A stretch of 64,000 nt of DNA from Caldilineaceae bacterium (GTDB lineage: Bacteria; Chloroflexota; Anaerolineae; Caldilineales; Caldilineaceae). The translations under genes and the position numbers were made by a program. Each line of letters starts with the position of its first letter. The first letter of the stretch is position 1. The stretch lies in contig JAJEDJ010000038.1 of NCBI GenBank assembly GCA_022821545.1, positions 1-64,000 on the forward strand, given 5' to 3'. Shown piece after piece: positions 25,214 to 34,849 of the stretch. Below the pieces are notes generated by a model, which was not told the DNA's origin, did not search any database, and was given only the letters and a program-made list of their open reading frames with translations.

Positions 25214-26611
25214 ATGTACAGTCGCAGAGATTTTCTGAAAGTTTCCGCGGGGGCGGCGGGAGCCGGTCTCCTGGCCGCGTGTGTTGCGCCGGGGACGGAG
25301 ATGACAGGCGGCGCTGCCGCCGTGCCCAGGGAACAGCGGCAGGGTGTAATGTGGGGCTTGCAGTATGACCCCCATGTGGAAGCCTACCAGCGTCTTTCCG
25401 ACCTGTTCGCGGAGCAGGGAGGCGGGACATTCGAGGTACAGCCGCAGGCCTGGCCGATCCCGCCCAAGGTGATTGCCGCGCTGGCCGCGGGAACGCAGCC
25501 TGACGTTGCCTGCATCATGGGTGAACAGTTGACCAGCCTCCATCTGCACCAGGCACTGGTCCCCTGCACCGAGCAGGTCTACAACCACATGGATGTCGAT
25601 CCTGACGATGACTTTGTGGGCGACGCCATCGGCGCCTACATGTGGCAGGGCGAGATCTGGGGCGTGCCGACCGAGTGTAACGGCGTCGGCAACATGGTCA
25701 ATGTGCCCAGCGAGGATGTCATCGCGCTCGGGCTGGAAGACCAGTATCCGCCGTTGAACGGTGACGTCTACTTCGAAAGCTACGAAAGCATGTGGGAGCT
25801 GGGAAAGGCCCTGCATGTCGAAGAGGACGGCAAAGTGACCAAGTGGGGCCTGAGCAGCCAGGGCTGGGATGACATGAGCTATCTCGGCATCCTCCGCACG
25901 CTCCTGGACCCCAAGGGCATGGACTGGTGGGACCTGGAAAACAAACAGTTCAACATCAACACCGAAGAGGGTATGGAGGCGATGAGGCTGTTTGTTGAGG
26001 GCCCGGTGGAAATGGGCATCGAGACCCAGTTGGACCAGAACCACGTTGACGCCGCGCTGGCCGGCAAGGTGGCTCTGGCGCGCGGCAACGGCACGCCTTC
26101 AATGCCGATCGCCTGGGACCTTGGCTACACCTATCGCATGGCTGGCGCGCCGATGATCCATGAAGGGGAGCCGCCAATCTTTTGCGGTGAAGGCGGTTGG
26201 GGATTCATTTCGCTGAAACAGGCCAAGAATCCCGATATGGCGATCGAGTTCCTGCGCATGTTGGTGACGGACGAAGGGCAGACCTCATACGCCATGATCT
26301 ACGGCGGACAGCCGAACACTGCGTGGAAGGGCCTTGTAGGCAGCTACGACCACTTCGTGAACAACGATCCGGATGGACCGTTGGTGCAGCTGACGAAAGT
26401 TCTGCAGGAGCACCTGTTGCCGCAGACCACTTTCGAGGGCGTCGGCTTCGGCTCAATCGGTGAAATTGGCGCCGCCATTGGCGAAGGCTGCTCGGAAGTG
26501 CGGCAGGGCAATATCGGCAGCGAGGAAGCGGTGGAGATGATCCAGGCCCGCTGCGAAGCGCAGTACCAGGAATGGGTCAGCGACGTTCGCGAGCTGGGAG
26601 TGGAACCTTAG
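25214..26611 (+). CDS. ABC sugar solute-binding lipoprotein, family 1 (tandem copy 2)
   Basis: 465 residues; the ATG at 25214 has AAGGAGGG 7 nt upstream. The signal peptide SRRDFLK is a textbook Tat motif and LLAAC gives Cys23. It is closely related to copy 1 (23667-25070) over the whole mature domain, with changes clustered in short patches such as GVPTECNGV against GVPTEANGV, and YRMAGAPMIHEGEPPIF against YVMCGAPMVFEGELPLF. Such patches may retune ligand specificity. Its stop is 6 nt before the GTG of the alpha-galactosidase gene, so the two are tightly coupled. Confidence 0.9.
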   Translation: MYSRRDFLKVSAGAAGAGLLAACVAPGTEMTGGAAAVPREQRQGVMWGLQYDPHVEAYQRLSDLFAEQGGGTFEVQPQAWPIPPKVIAALAAGTQPDVACIMGEQLTSLHLHQALVPCTEQVYNHMDVDPDDDFVGDAIGAYMWQGEIWGVPTECNGVGNMVNVPSEDVIALGLEDQYPPLNGDVYFESYESMWELGKALHVEEDGKVTKWGLSSQGWDDMSYLGILRTLLDPKGMDWWDLENKQFNINTEEGMEAMRLFVEGPVEMGIETQLDQNHVDAALAGKVALARGNGTPSMPIAWDLGYTYRMAGAPMIHEGEPPIFCGEGGWGFISLKQAKNPDMAIEFLRMLVTDEGQTSYAMIYGGQPNTAWKGLVGSYDHFVNNDPDGPLVQLTKVLQEHLLPQTTFEGVGFGSIGEIGAAIGEGCSEVRQGNIGSEEAVEMIQARCEAQYQEWVSDVRELGVEP

Positions 26612-26617
26612 ATCACT

Positions 26618-28723
26618 GTGACTTTCACCGACGTTTTTCTTACCAACGACCCGGATCCCACCATATCATACCGGTCCGGTCTCGCCGCCTACCAGGAATC
26701 TCTGCGTGGCGGGCAGCTGGTGGGGAGGGGTTGGAACGGCTCGGGTTACACCAATCCCGAGCCGGAGCGCTTCGACCCGGCTTCCCACCCGGCGCCGCAG
26801 GCATTCTGGCTCGAAGTGGACGGGCAGCTCCTGCGGTCGCACTGGCAATGGAGCGGCTTTTCTCAGACTGAAGAAGAGAATGGGTTGAAGGCCGTATTAG
26901 AACTGCGTCACACAGTGCGCCCTGTCGTCGTGCGCGTTCACACAGTTCTGGACGGTACGCCAATCCTCACGCGCTGGCTGGAGATTGAAAACTGCTCCGG
27001 GCAGCCGGCCGCGCTTTCGGCCGCTTTTCCGTGGAGCGGTGTCCTGCAGACCTGCGCATACGACGTCGACGACGAGGCGTCGCCCTACTCGGTCGGTTAC
27101 TTTATCGACACGCACTGGGGCAATGAGGGCGACTTCGACTGGCGGGCCCTGCCGCGAGCGGGCTACCGCATCGATGGCCGCTACCGCCGCGGCCGGCACA
27201 GACACCCCTTCTTTGTGCTCCGCAATCACCAGGGCGGCGAGCAGTTCGTTGGGACGCTGGCCTGGTCGGGAGGGTTTGCCTTCGAGTTTGACGTGGACGA
27301 CGGGGATAGCCGGGAAGGGTCGCGGCTCTGGTTTCGCGCCGGCCCGGACGGACCCGCGCCGCTGCGCGTCATCGCCCCCGGCGAGACGGTCACAACGCCG
27401 GAGATGCACCTGGGCGTCGTCATCGGAGATTTCGACCACTGCATTCAAGCGCTGCACGACCACCTGCGGACGAGCGTTATCCCGCCGCAAAACCCGGACC
27501 ATGCCGGGCTGGTCGTGAGCGGCATCGGACCGGAGCAGGAGCTTACCCCGGATCTGATCTTCTCCGAGATCGACGCCTGCGCTGACGCCGGTGCCGAAGT
27601 ATTTCTCATCGATGCCAGCTGGTACACGCCCCCGCATGGCAGCTGGCATTCGACCGTGGGCGACTGGCAGGTAAGTTATGACCGTTTCCCTGGGGGCCTC
27701 AAACCGTTTCGCGACTATGTTCACGGCAAAGGCATGAAGTTCGGCCTCTGGATGGACGGGGAGCGGGTCGGGCCGGAAAGCCGCATCGCCAGGGAGCATC
27801 CTGACTGGCTGGCGCGGCCGTACGGCGCCGAGGGCGGGCTGGGCGGCATGATCGACCTCACCAAGCCGGAAGTTGCCCACTGGATGGAGAGCGAAATCGA
27901 CCGTCTGATCGTCGAGCACGAGCTGGACCTCTTCCGCCTGGACTACAACGTCGGCAACATCGGCGCGGGCGCATACAGTGAACAGTCGGGATTCATTGAG
28001 AACGCCTACTGGCGCTATTACGAGGCCGTCTACGGCATTTATGCCCGCCTTTCCGCCCGTCACAGACATGTAATCTTTCAAAACTGCGCCAGCGGCGGCG
28101 CCCGCACCGATCTGGGCATGGTCCGCTACTTCGACCATACCTGGGTGACCGACTGGCAGATTGCCCCGCGCGCCTTTTCGATTACGAATGGAATGTCGAT
28201 GGCGCTCCCCCCGGAGCGGGTCGACCGGCTGGCCGGCATGGGCCAGTCCGGCCAGCGCACGGCTGAACTGGACTTTCAGTTCCGGCTGCAGCTCTTCGTG
28301 CATCCGTCGCTGAACTGGTTCCATCTCAAAGACGCCGCGCCCAACCCCGTCCAGCAGGCCCGCATCCGCAACGCCGTTCGGATCTACAGGGAGTTCGTTC
28401 GCCCGATCCATCCGACCAGCCGCATCTATCATCATACGCCCGTGGTCAAAGGCTTCGAGCCGCGCGGCTGGGGCGTCTTGGAGCTGGCGTCGCGCGACCG
28501 GACGCGGGCCGTTGCAGGGCTGTTTCGTCTCAGCGACCCGGCTGAACCGGAATACCTGCTGCGCTTCCGGGGGGTCGATCCGGGCCGCCGCTATCGCCTC
28601 ACATTTGACAACAGCTCTGAAAGCTGCGAAGTCGACGGGCTGGCGCTCACGCGTACCGGCATCACGTCACGTTTGGAAACCGCATTGACCTCGGAGCTGC
28701 TGCTCGTCGAAGCGGTCAGTTAG
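26618..28723 (+). CDS. Alpha-galactosidase, glycoside hydrolase family 36
   Basis: 701 residues, start GTG 26618. An N-terminal beta-sandwich (about 1-290) precedes the catalytic barrel: EVFLIDASWYTPP, GLKPFRDYVHGKGMKFGLWMDGERVGPES, then the nucleophile Asp442 in LFRLDYNVG and the acid/base Asp512 in HTWVTDWQ. A C-terminal beta domain closes the protein. These positions fit GH36 and the clan GH-D mechanism. There is no signal peptide, so it hydrolyses alpha-galactosides in the cytoplasm after uptake by the adjoining SBP and permease system. Related GH36 groups include alpha-N-acetylgalactosaminidases, so the exact sugar is open. Confidence 0.9.
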   Translation: MTFTDVFLTNDPDPTISYRSGLAAYQESLRGGQLVGRGWNGSGYTNPEPERFDPASHPAPQAFWLEVDGQLLRSHWQWSGFSQTEEENGLKAVLELRHTVRPVVVRVHTVLDGTPILTRWLEIENCSGQPAALSAAFPWSGVLQTCAYDVDDEASPYSVGYFIDTHWGNEGDFDWRALPRAGYRIDGRYRRGRHRHPFFVLRNHQGGEQFVGTLAWSGGFAFEFDVDDGDSREGSRLWFRAGPDGPAPLRVIAPGETVTTPEMHLGVVIGDFDHCIQALHDHLRTSVIPPQNPDHAGLVVSGIGPEQELTPDLIFSEIDACADAGAEVFLIDASWYTPPHGSWHSTVGDWQVSYDRFPGGLKPFRDYVHGKGMKFGLWMDGERVGPESRIAREHPDWLARPYGAEGGLGGMIDLTKPEVAHWMESEIDRLIVEHELDLFRLDYNVGNIGAGAYSEQSGFIENAYWRYYEAVYGIYARLSARHRHVIFQNCASGGARTDLGMVRYFDHTWVTDWQIAPRAFSITNGMSMALPPERVDRLAGMGQSGQRTAELDFQFRLQLFVHPSLNWFHLKDAAPNPVQQARIRNAVRIYREFVRPIHPTSRIYHHTPVVKGFEPRGWGVLELASRDRTRAVAGLFRLSDPAEPEYLLRFRGVDPGRRYRLTFDNSSESCEVDGLALTRTGITSRLETALTSELLLVEAVS

Positions 28724-28779
28724 AAGGGACCGGCTGGACTGCCTGGACGCTCAACCACTACTGAGAACGGGACCTGAAA

Positions 28780-29736
28780 ATGACATCAATTGCAGGCGGG
28801 AGCGGAACCTCGGGCCGGGCCGAAACCATGGGCGTCTGGTTCGTCGTCCAAAGGACGCTGCGCAAGCCCCAATTCTGGTTCGGATTCACAATGATCGTCC
28901 CTTTGCTGATCTGGTACTGGATCTTCAGCTTCGGGCCGATCATTCAGGCGTTCCGCATGTCAACCGTCGCCTACAAACTGCTGGACCCGACCAATAGTCC
29001 CTTTGTCGGCATGGGCAACTTTCTTAAGATCGCTCAGCATCCACTGTTCTGGATTTCGGTCAAGAACACCCTGATGTGGGCCGTCTTTTCCTTTATCTTC
29101 AATCTGCCTTTGGCCATGCTCATCGCCGTCTTTCTGTCCAAAGTGAGGCAGGGCCGCAACACCTATCAGGCGCTGATATTTGTTCCTGTTGTGGTCTCGT
29201 TGGTGGCCGTTTCCCTTCTGTTCAAAATGATCATGGACCCCGAAGTGGGGCAGTTGAACAAGCTGTTTAGCGCCGTAGGGCTGCCGGAACTGCAATGGCT
29301 GTCGAGCTCCTCATCTGCGCTGCCGACCGCAGTTGTCATTGCCACCTGGAAAGGGCTTGGCTTTTTCGTTGTCATTCTCACGGCAGGCATCATGAACATC
29401 CCTTCTGAACTCTACGACGCCGCCCTGGTTGACGGAACCAACGCGTGGCAGCAGTTCTGGCGCATTACCATGCCGTTGATGGGCCATACAATCCTGCTGA
29501 TCACCGTACTGCTGGCAATCGGCTCTTTGCAGGAATTTACGCTTCCCACTGTCCTGTTCGGCTCTGAAGGCGGTCCGGGAAACTCTCTCTTCCTGTACAA
29601 TATGTTGATCTACCAGGAGGCCTTTTTGGACATTCGCTTCGGTACGGCCACGGCAGCCTCGCTGCTGCAGTTCGCATTCATCCTGGCGATCAGCATTCTG
29701 CAGATCAAACTGATCCGCCCCACCTGGTCATACTAG
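28780..29736 (+). CDS. Sugar ABC transporter permease, MalF/UgpA type
   Basis: 318 residues with six membrane segments (first: FWFGFTMIVPLLIWYWIFSF). The ATPase-coupling EAA loop is YDAALVDGTNAWQQFWRITMPLMG. It forms a channel with the MalG-type subunit 80 bp downstream and receives substrate from one or both tandem SBPs. No ATPase gene is present in this locus. Confidence 0.92.
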   Translation: MTSIAGGSGTSGRAETMGVWFVVQRTLRKPQFWFGFTMIVPLLIWYWIFSFGPIIQAFRMSTVAYKLLDPTNSPFVGMGNFLKIAQHPLFWISVKNTLMWAVFSFIFNLPLAMLIAVFLSKVRQGRNTYQALIFVPVVVSLVAVSLLFKMIMDPEVGQLNKLFSAVGLPELQWLSSSSSALPTAVVIATWKGLGFFVVILTAGIMNIPSELYDAALVDGTNAWQQFWRITMPLMGHTILLITVLLAIGSLQEFTLPTVLFGSEGGPGNSLFLYNMLIYQEAFLDIRFGTATAASLLQFAFILAISILQIKLIRPTWSY

Positions 29737-29816
29737 AGTTCTCCGGCCCGTGAAACAGGTCTGGTTCGGAATCTGGCAATGGCAGCCCTCCACCCAGTTT
29801 TGAAGGAGAGACTGTA

Positions 29817-30683
29817 ATGGCAGTCATAGGTAAGGCAGAGCCTGCGCGGCGCCGGCTGCCCCGGCGCATTGTGATATCACAGAGTCTCCTCCACATCTTC
29901 CTGCTGGGAATGGTTGTGATCGCCATCTTCCCATTCATTTGGATGATCTTTGCTTCACTCAAGCCGTTCAAGGAGCTGGTCGAGTCACGGGCGCTGCTAC
30001 CCGAAACGTGGACGTTGCGCAACTATGAAGAGATTCTGGGCCGGGTAAACTTTTACGCCGCCTTTCGCAACAGCATTGTCTCCGCAGTTTCGGTAACGGT
30101 CGTTTCCGTCTACACCTCTTCGGTGATGGGCTACATCTTTTCAAAGTATCGCTTTGTAGGCAAGGAGCTGCTCTTCACCATAGTCCTGTCGACGATGATG
30201 GTGCCCTTCGCGGTGATCATGGTCCCACTCTATATCACCATTGCAAACAGTTTCGGCCTGGCAGACAACTTGGGCGGCATCATTATCACGGGATTCTACA
30301 CCGCATTCGGCATCTTCCTGATGCGGCAGTTCATGGAGAGCATCCCTTTTGAGCTCATCGATGCGGCCCGCATCGACGGCGCCTCCGAGTGGCGCATCTT
30401 TTTCACGCTCGTGCTGCCGATGTCGATGTCCCCGATGTCCGCCCTTGCCGTGTTTGTCTATCTTGTCAATTGGGACAGTTTCCTGTGGCCGCTCATCGTT
30501 CTGAACAGCCAGGACAACCAGACTCTCCCCCTGGTGCTGGCCGGTCTGCGCAACTTGTGGTGGACCCGTTACGAGATGTGGGCGGCCGGCTCCATGCTGA
30601 CGGTTGTTCCGGTGATGGCGATCTACAGCTTTGCCTCGCGCTACTTCATCCGCGGCGTTGCCATGACCGGCATGAAGGGGTAA
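29817..30683 (+). CDS. Sugar ABC transporter permease, MalG/UgpE type
   Basis: 288 residues; GAAGGAGAG lies 6 nt before the ATG. Membrane segments begin with LLHIFLLGMVVIAIFPFIWMIFASL; the EAA loop is IDAARIDGASEWRIFFTLVLPMSM. The C-terminus RYFIRGVAMTGMKG is the family signature ending seen in several permeases of this window. It partners the upstream MalF-type subunit. Confidence 0.92.
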   Translation: MAVIGKAEPARRRLPRRIVISQSLLHIFLLGMVVIAIFPFIWMIFASLKPFKELVESRALLPETWTLRNYEEILGRVNFYAAFRNSIVSAVSVTVVSVYTSSVMGYIFSKYRFVGKELLFTIVLSTMMVPFAVIMVPLYITIANSFGLADNLGGIIITGFYTAFGIFLMRQFMESIPFELIDAARIDGASEWRIFFTLVLPMSMSPMSALAVFVYLVNWDSFLWPLIVLNSQDNQTLPLVLAGLRNLWWTRYEMWAAGSMLTVVPVMAIYSFASRYFIRGVAMTGMKG

Positions 30684-30732
30684 CCGCGCTCTGTTTTCTC
30701 CATCCTCCACTATCTTTCGGGGTACCTGATCA

Positions 30733-32418
30733 ATGCGCATGACTGGTGGTGAAGCCGTCGTGCAGTCCCTTGAGGCGCACGGTGTCGACACGGTGTTCGG
30801 CATTCCGGGGACGCACAATCTGGGCATTTACGACGCCCTGCGCCAAACGGGCGTCCGGCACATCCTTGCCCGGCACGAGCAGGGCGCCGCCTTTATGGCC
30901 GACGGCTACGCGCGCGCCGCCGGCAAGGTCGGCGTCTGCCTGAGCACGACCGGACCGGCCGCTCTCAACACCCTGGCCTCACTGGGCACGGCCTACAGCG
31001 ACTCTTCGCCCGTTCTGTGCATTGCCAGCCAGATCCCGGCTGAGGGAATCGGGCTTGGCAAGGGGTATCTGCATGAGTGCGAGGACCAGTTGGGGAGCTT
31101 CGCGCCGGTGACGAAGTGGCGGGCGCGGGCGGACACGGTGGCGGAGATTCCCGGGGTGATGCACGAGGCCTTCGCGCAGATGCAGAACGGCCGCCCGCGA
31201 CCGGTTGCGGTGGAGATTCCGTGCGATACGCTGGACGAAAGCGGCGGCGTGACCATCCCCGCGCCGGCTGCAGTGGAGCGGGCGGCGCCGGACCCGGAGC
31301 AGGTTCAGCGGGCAGCGCGGCTGCTGCGCGGGGCGCGGCGGCCGGTCATCTGGGCCGGCGGGGGCGTGATCGGGAGCGGAGCGGGCGCCGAGCTGCAGGC
31401 ACTGGCCGAGCGGTTGCAGGCGCCGGTTTTCACCACGGTACTGGGCAAAGGCGCGGTTGCGGACGACCATCCTCTGGTCGCGGGCGCCACCATCTTGCAT
31501 CCGGCAGCGCGGGCGTTCTTGGCCGAATCTGATGTCATGCTGGCGGTGGGCACGCGCTTTACCGAGGAGGAGTCGGATCGCTGGCGGTTGCAGCTTCCTG
31601 GCGCGCTGATCCATATCGAAATCGATCCTGAGGAGATCGACCGCAACTACCCGGCGACGGTAGGCGTTGTGGGCGATGCGCTTTCGGCGTTGCAACTCAT
31701 CAACGAGCAGTTACGCGATATGCACGGACAGGAGAACGGCATTGAAGCCGGGATCGCCCAATTGCGGCATAACGTATGGGCCTACTGCCAGGAACGGGCG
31801 CCCGCAGGCGTCGAGCTGGTACAGACGCTCCGCAAGGCGCTGCCGCGTGAGACGGTCCTGGTGAGCGACCTGACCGTGGCCGCGTACTGGTGCCGGCGCC
31901 TCCTCGACATCTATGAACCGCGCACCAACATCTACCCGTGGGGATTCTGCACGCTGGGTTTCGGGCTCCCGGCCGCGATCGGTGCCAAGGTGGCCAGGCC
32001 GGACCGGCCCGTGGTTGCACTGTGCGGCGACGGCGGATTCATGTTCAACTGCCAGGAGCTGGCGGCCGCGGTGCAGATTGGTCTGCCGGTCGTAACTTTG
32101 GTCTTCAATGACTCGGCATACGGGGTCCTGCGCCCGCAGCAGGAGGCCCGCTACGGCGCCGCCCACGCGGTGGACGTGGTAAACCCGGATTTCGTGGAGC
32201 TGGCGGGGGCCTTCGGCGTCGACGCCTGCCGCGTCGAATCCATCGAGCAGCTTGGTCCTGCCGTGACCAAGGCAATCGAAGCGGACAGAAGTGCTCTGAT
32301 CGAGCTGCCGGGAACCCTGCCCTGGCCGGTCATGGAGCCGTCGGCGCGCATGTTTGAGTCCGGCCTGACCCCACGCCGTCCGTCGGCCCTTGGGGAAGGC
32401 AGAAGGACGCAACTGTGA
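30733..32418 (+). CDS. Thiamine-diphosphate-dependent enzyme, acetolactate-synthase-like
   Basis: 561 residues. The PYR domain opens with VFGIPGTHNLGIYDAL and has the cofactor-activating Glu49 in ARHEQGAAFMADGYARA. A central domain follows, then the PP domain with the ThDP-Mg motif GDGGFMFNCQELAAAVQIGLPVVTLVFND starting near residue 432. Close relatives include acetolactate synthase large subunit, benzoylformate decarboxylase, 5-guanidino-2-oxopentanoate decarboxylase and IolD; the sequence alone does not choose. An ATG two codons later (30739) may be the true start. It overlaps the next gene (GTGA), pointing to a shared pathway with the dehydrogenase, for example 2-oxo-acid or cyclitol breakdown. 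Confidence 0.85.
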   Translation: MRMTGGEAVVQSLEAHGVDTVFGIPGTHNLGIYDALRQTGVRHILARHEQGAAFMADGYARAAGKVGVCLSTTGPAALNTLASLGTAYSDSSPVLCIASQIPAEGIGLGKGYLHECEDQLGSFAPVTKWRARADTVAEIPGVMHEAFAQMQNGRPRPVAVEIPCDTLDESGGVTIPAPAAVERAAPDPEQVQRAARLLRGARRPVIWAGGGVIGSGAGAELQALAERLQAPVFTTVLGKGAVADDHPLVAGATILHPAARAFLAESDVMLAVGTRFTEEESDRWRLQLPGALIHIEIDPEEIDRNYPATVGVVGDALSALQLINEQLRDMHGQENGIEAGIAQLRHNVWAYCQERAPAGVELVQTLRKALPRETVLVSDLTVAAYWCRRLLDIYEPRTNIYPWGFCTLGFGLPAAIGAKVARPDRPVVALCGDGGFMFNCQELAAAVQIGLPVVTLVFNDSAYGVLRPQQEARYGAAHAVDVVNPDFVELAGAFGVDACRVESIEQLGPAVTKAIEADRSALIELPGTLPWPVMEPSARMFESGLTPRRPSALGEGRRTQL

Positions 32419-33500
32419 GCCGCGGCGCCAAAAAGCTGCGCGTCGGCTTTATCGGCGCCGGCGCAATCACCGACCTGCACTACCTCGGCTACCAGGACTA
32501 CCCCAAAGCTGAACTTCACGCCATCTGCGACGTCGACGCGGCGCTGCTCCAGCGCCGCGCGTCAGACTGGCGGATTGGCAAGACCTACACCGACTACCGG
32601 CATCTGCTCGCCGACCCCGAAGTGGACGCGGTGGAAGTGATCACCCCCCATCATCTGCACGCCGAGATGGGCATTGCCGCGTTGGAAGCGGGCAAGCACG
32701 TTTCGATACAGAAGCCGATGGCGATCACCGTTGCCGAGTGCGATGCCCTAATCGAGGCCGCGGCGCGCGCCGGCAAGCTGATGCGCGTCTTTGAGAACTT
32801 TCGCTTCTACCCGCCCCTGGTCAAGGCCAAACAGCTTCTCGACGCAGGCGCCATCGGCGAGCCGCTCTCGATCCGCATCAAGTGCGTGCAGGGCACGTCG
32901 GGAGAGGACTGGGAGATACCCTACAGGCGCTGGGTATGGCGTTTCGACCCCGCCCGGAGCGGCGGCGGACGCGTGATCCTCGACTATGGCTACCATCTCT
33001 TCTCGATTGCGCAGTGGTTCATGGGCGCGCCCGAAAAGGTATTCGCCTGGATTACGCACCGCCCCATACAGCACGGCTGGATGCTTGACAGCCCGGCCGT
33101 TGTCATCTGGAAATACAAGGATGCAGAGAAGTACGGCTCCTACGAAGCGGTAACCTCCGACGACATTCTGGTCCCAACCAAGTACGGACGTCCCGAGGAC
33201 GAGTGGGTCGAGCTGACCGGCTCGCGCGGCTTTATCTGGGTGAATCGCTGCACTTCGATGTTGCTCGACAGGCCGGCCGTGGAGATGTACCGGGACGGCG
33301 AAACGACGGCCTTTCCCGATGTGGACTCGGACTGGGGAACCAGTTTCGTCGCCGGCGTGCATGACTTTGTTGACGCCATTGCCGAGGGCCGGCAGTCGGA
33401 GCTGAGCGGCGAGGAGGGCAGGGCCGTCCTCAGGTTCTGTCGCGCGGCGCAGTTGTCGGCGCGCGAGGGGCGCGAGGTCAGGCCGGAGGAGACGTCGTGA
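32415..33500 (+). CDS. Gfo/Idh/MocA-family oxidoreductase
   Basis: 361 residues, GTG start overlapping the preceding stop by 4 nt. The nucleotide site is VGFIGAGAITDLHYLG. The catalytic Lys lies in HVSIQKPMAITVAE, where Gln replaces the usual Glu of EKP. MRVFENFRFYPP and GGRVILDYGYHLFSIAQWFMG are typical of the substrate domain. Likely an NAD(P)-linked sugar or cyclitol dehydrogenase acting with the ThDP enzyme, whose translation it is coupled to. Confidence 0.86.
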   Translation: MSRGAKKLRVGFIGAGAITDLHYLGYQDYPKAELHAICDVDAALLQRRASDWRIGKTYTDYRHLLADPEVDAVEVITPHHLHAEMGIAALEAGKHVSIQKPMAITVAECDALIEAAARAGKLMRVFENFRFYPPLVKAKQLLDAGAIGEPLSIRIKCVQGTSGEDWEIPYRRWVWRFDPARSGGGRVILDYGYHLFSIAQWFMGAPEKVFAWITHRPIQHGWMLDSPAVVIWKYKDAEKYGSYEAVTSDDILVPTKYGRPEDEWVELTGSRGFIWVNRCTSMLLDRPAVEMYRDGETTAFPDVDSDWGTSFVAGVHDFVDAIAEGRQSELSGEEGRAVLRFCRAAQLSAREGREVRPEETS

Positions 33501-33520
33501 TTGCAGTGGTCATTGGTGTT

Positions 33521-33554
33521 CGGCAGGTTGAGAAGGTCGGCAGGTTGAGAAGGT
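33521..33554. repeat. Exact 17-bp tandem duplication
   Basis: CGGCAGGTTGAGAAGGT occurs twice back to back (33521-33537 and 33538-33554) in the 61-bp gap before the efflux-adaptor gene; the copies are identical, so the duplication is recent. Confidence 0.9.
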
Positions 33555-33561
33555 CTTCACG

Positions 33562-34728
33562 ATGACGCGAAGCAGGATTGGCTATGCGATACGGAGCGCG
33601 CCGCTGCTGGCTTCCTGTCTGCTGCTGGCCCTGTCTTTGGCGGCGTGCGAACGGCTGCCGGGCGATGTCTTGGTTACGCCTACGCCCATACCCACGCCTG
33701 TGCCGCTTCCCAAGACCGTGCATCGAATCGAGCGCGGCGACATCATCGACAGCGTCACCCTGTTGGGCATGGTGGATTCGCTGCAGCGGGTGAACCTCTC
33801 CTTTCGCATCGGCGGACGTCTCAACGGATTTCATGTTGAACCGGGCGAACTGGTAGAGGCCGGACAGCTGCTGGCCGAACTGGATGTCGGATTCTTGCCG
33901 CACGAGCTTGCCAAAGCGGAAAAACAGCTGGAAATCGCCCGCCTGCGAGTGGAAGCGGCCCAGGGCGCCAGGCAGCTTGCCCTGGCCGAGGCGCAGGCCG
34001 CCCTCGACATGTCCAGGCTGACGCTGGAGCAGGAGCGGGGCGCCGCGGGCGAGGCCGAACTTGCGCGCATGGAGCTGGCGGTGACGGCCGCGGAGACGAA
34101 ACTGGCGCTGCTGGCCGACCGGCATGACAGAGAGATTGCGCTCTACCAGGCGGAGGCGGAACTCAAGGCGATCGATGTCGAGATGCTGCAGGACCGCATC
34201 GGGCAGGCGCAGTTGCTGGCGCCTTTCGACGGCGTCGTGCGCTACACCGACGGCGAGGCGGGGCAGCTGGTGGCGGAGTACGCGCCGGTCATGGGCCTGG
34301 CCGCGCCCGACGCCCTTGAGATCAGGAGCTCAGGCCCCGGCGAGGAGGCCTTGCCGAAGCTGCGGACCGGCCAGGCTGTCACGATTCGCTTTCGCGACTA
34401 CCCGCAAAGTGAGGTTACGGGCCAGCTTATACAGGTCTCGACGCCAGGCGGCGCCGATGAAGGCCTGCCGATTCGAATTGAGTTCGCCGCGCCCGAACTG
34501 CAGCTGCAGATCGGAGCGCTTGCTGACCTGCGCATCGTTGTGGAGCGAAAAGAGGACATACTGACCATTCCCAATGCGGCCATCCACAGCTACTTCAACC
34601 GGCGCTACGCCCTGGTCAAAGAGGGTGAGACCACGATCGAGGTCGACATTTCTCTGGGCGTAACCGACGGTGAACGCACCGAACTGCTGGCCGGCCTCGA
34701 AGAGGACGAGGAGGTTTTCGAACGCTAG
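33562..34728 (+). CDS. HlyD/MacA-type periplasmic adaptor lipoprotein (RND/ABC efflux), orphan
   Basis: 388 residues with a lipoprotein signal ending LSLAAC (Cys29) and a Pro/Thr-rich linker. The barrel-lipoyl half motif is RIGGRLNGFHVEPGELVEAGQLLAELD, then a long coiled-coil hairpin at about 112-205, then the return lipoyl strand LLAPFDGVVRY. The beta-barrel (AVTIRFRDYPQSEVTGQLIQV) and membrane-proximal strands follow. Such adaptors need a MacB-type ABC or RND partner; none is encoded beside it. In an organism possibly lacking a classical outer membrane it may serve a MacB-like exporter. It ends the locus-1 operon; the next gene has its own promoter. Confidence 0.85.
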   Translation: MTRSRIGYAIRSAPLLASCLLLALSLAACERLPGDVLVTPTPIPTPVPLPKTVHRIERGDIIDSVTLLGMVDSLQRVNLSFRIGGRLNGFHVEPGELVEAGQLLAELDVGFLPHELAKAEKQLEIARLRVEAAQGARQLALAEAQAALDMSRLTLEQERGAAGEAELARMELAVTAAETKLALLADRHDREIALYQAEAELKAIDVEMLQDRIGQAQLLAPFDGVVRYTDGEAGQLVAEYAPVMGLAAPDALEIRSSGPGEEALPKLRTGQAVTIRFRDYPQSEVTGQLIQVSTPGGADEGLPIRIEFAAPELQLQIGALADLRIVVERKEDILTIPNAAIHSYFNRRYALVKEGETTIEVDISLGVTDGERTELLAGLEEDEEVFER

Positions 34729-34764
34729 ACCCCGCTCGCCGCCGCCAAGCCCGCAAAATCCTCT

Positions 34765-34793
34765 TTGACAGGCCGCCCCAAAGAAACTATACT
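34765..34793 (+). promoter_or_regulatory. Strong sigma70-type promoter for ABC locus 2
   Basis: TTGACA (34765-34770), exactly 17 bp, TATACT (34788-34793). The start would be near 34800, leaving about 180 nt of leader before the SBP ATG at 34980, similar in length to the leader of the 11115 operon. Confidence 0.7.
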
Positions 34794-34849
34794 CCCAAAA
34801 AATCCTCTATACCTTTCGAGTTTCTCGCAGAGACGGCAGCAGAATATCG

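Noticed and set aside
23667..26611. Tandem SBP genes as an assembly duplication
   Set aside because: The copies differ at many positions and have different signal peptides and leaders, so they are real paralogues.
26897..28435. 512-codon open frame on the minus strand
   Set aside because: Antisense to the GH36 gene with both catalytic aspartates; no protein family seen in the shadow.
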